NCBI RefSeq assembly: GCF_011067745.1
Contig: NZ_JAAMPJ010000003.1
Span: 558,001 to 622,000, forward strand
Source: Lentzea alba
GTDB lineage: Bacteria; Actinomycetota; Actinomycetes; Mycobacteriales; Pseudonocardiaceae
Length of the DNA: 64,000 bases
Direction: 5' to 3'
This document shows positions 16,271-25,200 of the stretch, piece after piece. The notes beneath the pieces are model-generated. The model was not told the origin of the DNA. It worked only from the letters and a program-made list of their open reading frames with translations, and made no database searches. Made by a program: the position numbers and the translations under genes. Each line of letters starts with the position of its first letter. Position 1 is the stretch's first letter.

Positions 16271-19200
16271 TCGCTTCGGGGGTGGAAAGGGACAGCAGGT
16301 CGCGGATCGTGACCACGGGACCGAACTCGCGGCGGAGCAGGCCGATGAGCCGGACCGCGAGCATCGAGTGCCCGCCCAGGTCGGTGAAGCCGCTCGTCAT
16401 GCCCACCTCGTCCTCGTCGAGGTCGAGCGCCTCGGCGAACATCTCCCTGACCACGGTCTCGGTCTCGGTCAGCTCCCGGACCTCCTGCTCGACCAGGGTG
16501 CCGAGCGGGCGGGCCTCGGGCAAGGCCGAGGTGTCGGCCTTGCCGTTGACCGTCAACGGGATCGCGTCCACCTCGGCGTAGTGCGAGGGCCGCAGGTAGT
16601 CCGGCATCCCGGCACCGACCTCCGCCGCGATCGACGGGATGTCCGCGCCCGGTTCCAGCACGAGGTAGGCCGCGAGCCGGTACGCGCCGTCGACCTGCGG
16701 GTCGGCCTGCGCGACGGCGGCGACGAACCGGACGCCCTCGTGCGCGGCGAACCTCGCCTCGACCTCGCCCAGCTCCACGCGGTGACCGCGGATCTTGACC
16801 TGCTTGTCCGTGCGGCCCAGGTAGAGCAGGTTGCCGTCGGGACGCCTGATCACCAGATCGCCCGTCCGGTACATCCGTTCACCGGGCACCCACGGGCACG
16901 CCACGAACCGTTCGGCGGACTGCCCCGGCTGACCGAGATACCCGCGCGCGATGCCCACGCCCGACACGTACAGCTCACCGGGAACGCCGTCCGGCACGTG
17001 CCGCAGCCACGGGTCGAGCACGTACACGTCGGTGTTGTCGATCGCCACGCCGACCACCGGGTCGACGCAGTCGAACGTGCCGACGCCCAGCGTGTTGATC
17101 GTGTACTCCGTTGGCCCGTAAAGGTTGTAGCCGATCGTGCCGGGAGTGTCGGCCAGCTGCTGCCAGAGCGTCGGCGTCACGGCCTCTCCGCCCAGCAACA
17201 CCAGCGCCGGCTTGTGCTCCGCGCTCAGCAGCCCTTCCGCGACCAACTGCTGCGCGTAGGTCGGCGTCACGTTGATGACGTCGATCTCGTGCTGGAGGCA
17301 GTACTCGACCAGCCCGGTCGCGTCGCGGCGCAGTTCCTCGTCGCAGACGTGCACCTCGTGGCCGTCGGCGAGCCACAGCAGCTCCTCCCACGACATGTCG
17401 AACGCGAACGACACGGTGTGCGCGATCCGGAACGTCCGGTGCCCGTGCTCGGCCAGCACCGGCTCGAAGATCCGCCGCTGGTGGTTGACCAGCATGTTGG
17501 TCAGACCGGCGTACTCGGTCACCACGCCCTTGGGCTTGCCGGTCGAACCGGAGGTGTAGATCGTGTAGGCCGCGTGCTTGAGCCGGTTCGGGTCGGCGGC
17601 CGCGAACGTGATCACCGGCTCGGCGTCCGGCCACGGCGCGTCGAGCTCGAACACGTCGCCCTGGATCCTCGGCGCGACCGCGCTGGTCGTGATGATCAAC
17701 GACGGCCGGGCGTCGTCGATGATCGCGGCGATCCGCTCGTCCGGGTGGTCCAGCTCCAACGGCACGTACGCCGCGCCACAGCGCAGGATTCCGAACAGCG
17801 CGACGACCCAGTCCATCGAGCGCGGCACCGCGATGGCGACCGACGTCTCGACGCCGATGCCCTTGTCGGACAGCACGCCCGCGAGGTGACGGCTGCGGTC
17901 GCGCAGTTCCGCGAACGTCATCGTCTTGCCGTGCGCGACCAATGCGATCCGGTCCGGGTTGCGGTCGGCCGCGGTGTCGAACAGGTCGACGACGGTCTGG
18001 TTGCCGAAGTCGTTGGCGGGGTTGAGCTCCGGCACCGGTCCGGTGCCGAGGATCGCCCCGACCGGGCCGTCGGTCGTGGTGAGGTCGGCGAGCACCCGCA
18101 GGTAGTCGTCGAACAGCCGCTCGGCCAGCGCGGGGTCGGTGACCTCCGGCCGGTACTCCAGCTTGACCGTGAGCTGCCTGCCCGGCGTCACGACCCAGGT
18201 GAACGGGTAGTGCGTCGAGTCCTCCGACTCGTGGTCGATGATCCCGTTCGCCGCGTTGAGCTCGTCGAACGTGCTGTCGTCCAGGAAGTTCTGCAGCACG
18301 AACAGGTTGTCGAACAGCTGGTCGTGACCGCTCGCGCGCTGGATCTCGCCGAGCCCGACGTGCTCGTGCTCCATCGCGTCGACCCGCGACGCCTGCACGT
18401 TCGCGAGGAACGTCGCCGCCGTGTCGCCCGGCCGGGCGGTGATCCGCATCGGCACGGTGTTCAGCAGCACGCCGACGATCCCGTCCGTGCCCTCTTCCTC
18501 ACGACCGGACACCGTGACGCCGAAGGTCGCGTCGCCGCGGCCGGTCTCGCTGCCGAGCAACAACCCGAGCGCGCCGGTGACGACCGAGTTCAGCGTGACG
18601 CCGTGCTTGCGCGCGGCCTCCTTGACCCGATCGGAGTCCTCTGTGGACAGCGTCCGGACGATCTTGGCCGGCAAACTGTCCGAAGTGGACCCGTCGCCGA
18701 GCAGTGTCGGACCGGGCAGATCCGCGAGGTACCCGGCCCAGAACCGTTCCGCCGCTTGAGCGTCCTTGGCCTGGAGGGCACGGGTGTAGCTCTCGAAGCT
18801 CGGCGTGGCGGGGGAGGAGTCGACCGGCTCGTTCTGGAGGAACGCCCGGTAGGCGCCGAACAGGTCGCGCAGCACGATCTCGCGCGACCAGCCGTCCCAC
18901 AGCAGCAGGTGGTAGCTGAACAGCAACGCGTCCCGGCCGTCGGGCAGTCGCAGCACGGTGAGCCGCACGAGCGGCGGCGCGCCGAGGTCGAAGCCCGTGC
19001 CGCGGTCCTCGACGCGCAGCGCCTCGACGGCGTCCTGGTTCAGCACGTCGACCGCGCGGACCTCGACCTCGCCGCTCGTGCCGAGGACCTGGACGGGCGA
19101 CCCGTCCTCGTCCTCGAAGCCCGCGCCGACCACCGGGTGCCGGGCGATGACGTGCTGCAGGGCTTTGGCCAGCGCGGCGGTGTCGAGACGGCGGTCGAAC

Positions 19201-22200
19201 GTGAAGTAGCTCTGCGCGACGTAATGCCCGGCCGCGCCCGCCAGTTCGGCTTGGAAGTACAGCCCGCGCTGCAACGGCGAAACGGGTGCGGTGCGACGAG
19301 CGTTCACCGAGGCGTCCGCGATCCGTTCCAGCGCGAGCAGCCACCGTGCGGCGATCTCGTCGGACACGTCCTCGCTCAGCGCGAACGTCGCCCGCAGACT
19401 GCCGGTCGACGTGTCGACCCACGAGTTGACCTCGACCGCGTACGGACTGGGCTGCGAGCCGGCGTCGACGTCGATCGCCTGCGACTCGCTGCCGCGGCCG
19501 AGGTAGTTGAACAGCACCTGCGGCCGGGGCAGGGCCGCCAGCACCGGCGCGGTCTGCGGGTTGAGGTACCGCAACTGGCCGAAACCGACGTGCTGCTGCT
19601 CGTCCGGCTGACGCTGGGCGAGTTCCCGCGCCGCCTGGACCGGATCGGTGTGCGGGCTGAGTTTCACCGGCGCGATGGACGTGAACCAGCCGACCGTGCG
19701 GGTGTAGTCGTGATCGTCTCGTACCGGCACGCGGCCGTGCCGTTCCAGCTCGATCACCAGATCCGTCGGCGTGCCCTGGATCTCCGTCAACGCCGTGCGG
19801 AGCGCACCGCAGAGGAGTTCGGTCAGGCCGACGCCGAGCGCGACCGGTGCGGCGTGCACGACGCGGTCGGTGATGTCGGCGGACAGGTTGACCGTGATCT
19901 CGCGCTGGTCGCCGATCTGCTGCGTCAGGACCGGGGAGTCGAGCACCTCGATCCAGCGGTGCAGGTCGGTGTTGGACTGCGCCTGGATCGCGAGCGCGCT
20001 GGTGTAGGTGCCGAACGGCGTGGTCGTCGGCGCCAGGTCTTCGCCGCGCATGGCGGTGGCGATGTCGTCGAGCAGGATCAGCCACGAGACCGCGTCGACG
20101 GCGAGGTGGTGGACCACGACGACGAGGGAGCGGGTGGACTCCAGCCAGGTGAACGCGGCCATGATCCCGGCCTCGGGGTCGAGGCGGCGCGCGGCCTCGT
20201 TGGCGGCGACCTGCGGATCGCCAGAATTGTCAGACCCGCTTGAGATGATTGGAGTGGGGACCCGACCCCCCCAAGGGGCCTGCGAATCGGGATCGATTCC
20301 GAACGACCAGACCCCGTGCTCGACCCGCAAACGCATCCGCAGGACCGCGTGAGCCTTCACCACGGCCTCAGCGGCGCGCTGTGCCTCAGCGAGACTGCCG
20401 CACCCCAGCTGCCGCGCCTGGGCGAACAGCTTCAGCTCCCCGCCCAGCTCCCGCTGCCGCAGCACGATCGGCGTCGGCACGACCGGCCCGTCCTCCTGCT
20501 GCTGAAGTGCACGCGGGGAGCTTTCGTTCACTTGGAGCGCACGAGAGGGCCCCGCGTGCGCGGCCAGGGCGCGCGGGGTTTTGTGGAGGAAGAGGTCTCG
20601 GGGCGCAATGGACAGGCCGAGCGCGCGCGCCCGGTTGACCACGCTGATGGCGATGATGCTGTCGCCACCCGAGACGAAGAAGTCGGAGTCGGCGTCGACG
20701 TCGGTACCGGGCAGAGCCTCGGCGAAGATGCTCACCAGCGAGGTCAGGACCGGAGCGTCGGCGGCGGCAGGAGCCGGTGCGTCCTCGGCACGAGCCCGCT
20801 CCTCCAACGCCTTGCGATCCAGCTTGCCGTTGACCGTCAACGGCAGCGCGTCCAGCGCCAGCACCCGCTGCGGCACCATGTGCACCGGCAGCTTCGACCC
20901 GAGCACCGCAGCGATGTCCGAGGCTGGCGTGCCCACGACGTGCGCGACCAGGTGGTCGGCGGTGTCCGCCACCGTCACGGCGACGTCCACGACGCCCGGA
21001 ACCGAGCGGATCGCCGTCTCGACCTCGCCCAGCTCGATCCGGAAACCCTTGAGCTGCACCTGGTTGTCCGCACGGCCGACGAACTCCAACGAGCCGTCGA
21101 GGGTGCGGCGCGCGAGGTCGCCCGTGTTGTACATGCGCGCGCCGTCGCCGGAGAACGGGTCCGCCACGAAACGGCCCGCGGTCAGGCCCGGCCGGTTGTG
21201 GTAGCCCAGGGCGATTTGCGCGCCTGCCACGTAGATCGCGCCGACCTGCCCCGGCGGCACCGGACGCAACGTCGAGTCCAGCAGGTACGTGCGCAGTCCG
21301 GGAATCGGTCCGCCGATCGGGCTGACCTCACGGCCTGAAGCGAAGTCCGAAGAATCCAGCACGCGATGCGTCACGTGGATGGTGGTCTCGGTGATGCCGT
21401 ACATGTTGACCAACGAGGGGCGGTCACACCCGTACCGCTCGACCCACGGACGCACCCGCGACAACTCGAGAGCCTCGCCGCCGAAGATGATGCGGCGCAA
21501 CGCGGGCAACGGCGACGAAAGCCGGTCCGCCTCGATGAACTGGTAGAACGCCGAGGGTGTCTGGTTCAGCACGGTGACGCCACGCGAGCGGACCAACGCG
21601 TGGAAGTCGACCGGTGAACGGGTCAGGCCGTGGTCGGGCACCAGGAGCTCGCCGCCGTACACCAGCGCGCCCCACAGCTCCCACACCGCGAAGTCGAACG
21701 AGTACGAATGGAACTGCGTCCACACGTCGTCCGGCCCGAAGTTCATGTCCGGCTGGGTGTTCGCCAGCAACGTCACCACGCTGGCGTGCGGCACGACGAC
21801 ACCCTTGGGCCGGCCCGTCGAACCGGACGTGTAGATCACGTAGGCCGGGTTCTGCCAGTCGAAGGGAGGCAGCACAGCATCGCCCGGCACCTCGTCGCCG
21901 TAGACCAGGACGCGCGCCGCAACGCCGGCCTGGGACAGCAGCCGTTCGAAGCGCTCCCGGTGCTCGCGTTCCACCAGCACCACTTGGGGTGCGGAGTCGG
22001 CGAGGACGTACTCGAGGCGTTCGTCCGGGTACGCGAGGTCCAGCGGCACGTACGCACCACCGGCCGACACGATGCCGACCAGCGCGACGACCTGCTCCAA
22101 CGACCGGCCGATCGCGACCGCGACCCGTTGCCGCGGACCGACACCCGCGTTGACGAGCGAACGCGCCAGACGGTTCTTGGCGTCGGCGAGCATTCCGTAG

Positions 22201-25200
22201 GTCAGGCTCTCGGAACTGCCGTCGAGATGGCACATCGTCACGGCGCGAGACGACGGCGAACGCTCGGCGGCGGCGTCGAACAGGCCGGCCAGCGTGACGG
22301 GCTCGACGTCGGCAGCGGCTCGCACCGATGTCAGCGAAGGCACCGGAATGCTCGAACCGCTCAACAAGGAAGTCAGCGTGTCGATGAACGCCCGCAGGAT
22401 CGTGTGGGCGCCGGCCTCGCGCACGACCGTGGTGTCGTAGATGAGGTTGAACCGCAGCGCGCCGTCGTTCCCGCGCTCCGCCACCAACGTCAGCGGGTAG
22501 TGCGACGCGCCCTCGTTCACGATCTCGGTGATCTCGAACGGGCCGCTCAACGACGTCGCGTCCGTGGCGACGTCGAACACCACGATCGTGTCGAAGGCCG
22601 AGCCGTGCGGCGCCTGCCGTCCGATGCGAGTGAGCGACACGTGCTGGTGCGGCAGGACCGCGGTCTGGTGCGAACGCACCGAAGCCAGCAGATCGTGCGC
22701 GGACGCGGAGTCCGACCACTTGACGCGCACCGGAATCGTGTTGATGAACAGACCGACCATCTCGGCGATGCCGGGCACGTCTGCGTCACGACCGGAGACC
22801 GTCGAGCCGAACACGACGTCCTGGCTGCCCAGGATGCCACCGAGTGTCACACCCCACGCGCTGTGCACGGCGTTGCTCAGCGACACACCCGAAGCGCGCA
22901 CAGACTCGTCCAGGTCAGCGGGCGCGTCGAGCACCATGTCGGCGAACTGGTCGGACGGCGTGTGCCCCTCGGCGACCAACGACGGCGCGGACAGCCCGGC
23001 GAGCTCGGCGGCCCAGACGCGGTCGCTCTCCTCAGCGTCACTGGTGACGAGCCAGCGCACGTAGTCCGCGTAACCGCCGCGCACGTGCACAGAACCCGGC
23101 GTCTCGTACTCGGCCAGCAGCGCGCGCAGCATCGGCGGCACCGACCAGCCGTCCGCGATGATGTGGTGCACGGTCTGCACCAGCACGTAACGGCCGGGCG
23201 CGGTCCGGATCAGCGTGAAGCGCATCAACGGCCCGCGAGCGAGGTCGAACCCGGCGACGCGGTCCTGCTCGGCGAACGCCCGCAGCTCCTCGTCGGTCAT
23301 CCCCTGACCGTCCACAGTGGAGAACTCCGGCCGGACCCCGGACTCCAGCACGGAGACGACCCGCCCGTCCGGCAGGCCGACGAACCGCGCGGCGAGGTTC
23401 GGGAACAGCTCCAGCACGCGCACGGCGGCCGCTTCGAGCCTGCGCGCGTCCACGGAACCGGACAGCGTCAGCAGTTGCTGCTCGACGTACCGGTGCGCCG
23501 AGTCGTCGTCGAACACCGAGTGGAAGTACAGGCCCTCCTGCAACGGCGTCAGCGGTAGCACGTCCCGCAGCGCCGGGCTGTCCAGCGAGTCGACGTCGGC
23601 CTGGGTGAGCGGCACCAGGTCGAAGTCGCTGGGGGAGTGACCGCCCTCGGTCAACGCGGCCAGGCCCTCCAGCGCCGCCACGAAGTACTCGCCGATCTTC
23701 GTGATGTCGGCGTCGGTGAACACGCCAGAAGGCCACGAGATGACGGTGACCAGTTCGAGTTCGCCGTCAGCGCCCGGTTCGGCGGAGGCGTTGAACTCCA
23801 GCGCGCGCGGCAGGCGCATCGCCGGGTCGCGCTTCTCGCCGAGCTGGCCCGCGTTCTCCGCGAGCTGCCAGTCGCCGGTGGTGCCGCCGCTGAACCGGCC
23901 GAGGTAGTTGAACAGCACCTGCGGCCGAGGAGCCTCGAAAGTGTTGCGCCCCAAGTACTTCAGTGCGCCGTAGGACACGCCGTTCGAAGGCACCAGCGCG
24001 AGGTCTTCCTTGACCCGCTTCAACGCCGAAGCGAGGTCGTCCGAACCCGGATCCACGGTCACCGGGAACAGCGTCGTGAACCAGCCGACCGTGCGGGACA
24101 GGTCCGGGTCGAGCGGCACGAACCGGCCCTCACGGCCGTGGCCCTCCAGCTCGACGTGCGCGAACGTCTGGTCCTGGCCGTTGTCCCGCCGCCACCGGGC
24201 CAGCGCGACCGCGAGACCGGTCAGCAGCACGTCGTTGACCTTGGCGTGGAACAACGCGGGCACGTCGCCGAGCAGCGCGGCGGTGGCGGCGGAACCGACC
24301 GTGACCGTGCGAACCTGTTCGCCCGCGACAACATCGGAGTCGGTCAGCTCACGCCGGCCGAGCAGCTGGTCCACCCCCGGCAGCACACGCTGGAAGTACG
24401 AGCGGTCCGCCTCGAAGGAAGCCTGCTCCAGCAACTGGGTCCAGCGGCGGAACGACGTCCCGACCGGACGGAGCTCCACCGGCGCACCGGAAGAAACCTG
24501 CTGCCACGCCAGGGCGAGATCGTCGAACAGGATCCGCCACGACACGCCGTCGATCACCACGTGGTGGATCACGATCACGAGCTGCCGGGCCGCGGACCGC
24601 CACACGGCCCGCAGCATGATGCCCGCGTCCGGGTTGAGCCCCTCGGTCGCGGCGACCACGCACTCGTCGAGCGGCGCGTTGCTCTCGTCCCACAACGCGT
24701 GGCCGTCGGCCGGGATGTCGAACGACCAGCGCTCGCCCCGGACCAGCTTGGCGCGCAACATGTCGTGCCGTTCGACCACGGCGTTCAGGATCTGCGTCAG
24801 CGCATCGGCGGTGAGGTCCGGGGGAGTGTTGAGCACGACCGACTGCACGAACCCGTCGATCGCGTCCGTGGTCTCACCGAGCCACTGCACGATCGGCAGA
24901 CCCGCCACCGGACCGGTCGGCACGTCGTCGTGGTCCACCGTCGAGGCACCGTCCCGCGACGCGACGGCGGCCAGGGCGCGCGGCGTGCGGTTGAGAAAGA
25001 TCTGGGTGGCCGTGACGAACACGCCCTCGGCGCGCAGCGCGGACAGCAGCGAGATCGCCAGGATGCTGTCGCCGCCCAGCTCGAAGAAGTCCTGGTCGGC
25101 ACCGACCTGCTCGACCCGCAGCACCGCCGCGATCGCGGCGCAGATCACGGCCTCGTCATCGGTCTCGGCGGCGGTGACCGGACCGGTCTCCACGGTGGGC

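Noticed and set aside
20101..20161. HHLAVDA in E2 considered an inactivated epimerase
   Set aside because: Both His and the Asp remain, and Ala in place of Gly is, to my knowledge, tolerated in E domains; only the C3 change hits a catalytic His.
16176..20243. A 1355-codon open frame on the plus strand, antisense to the NRPS
   Set aside because: High GC makes long antisense frames common. It has Arg/Asp/Val-biased low-information composition, no ribosome site and no domain, while the minus strand holds canonical NRPS motifs throughout.
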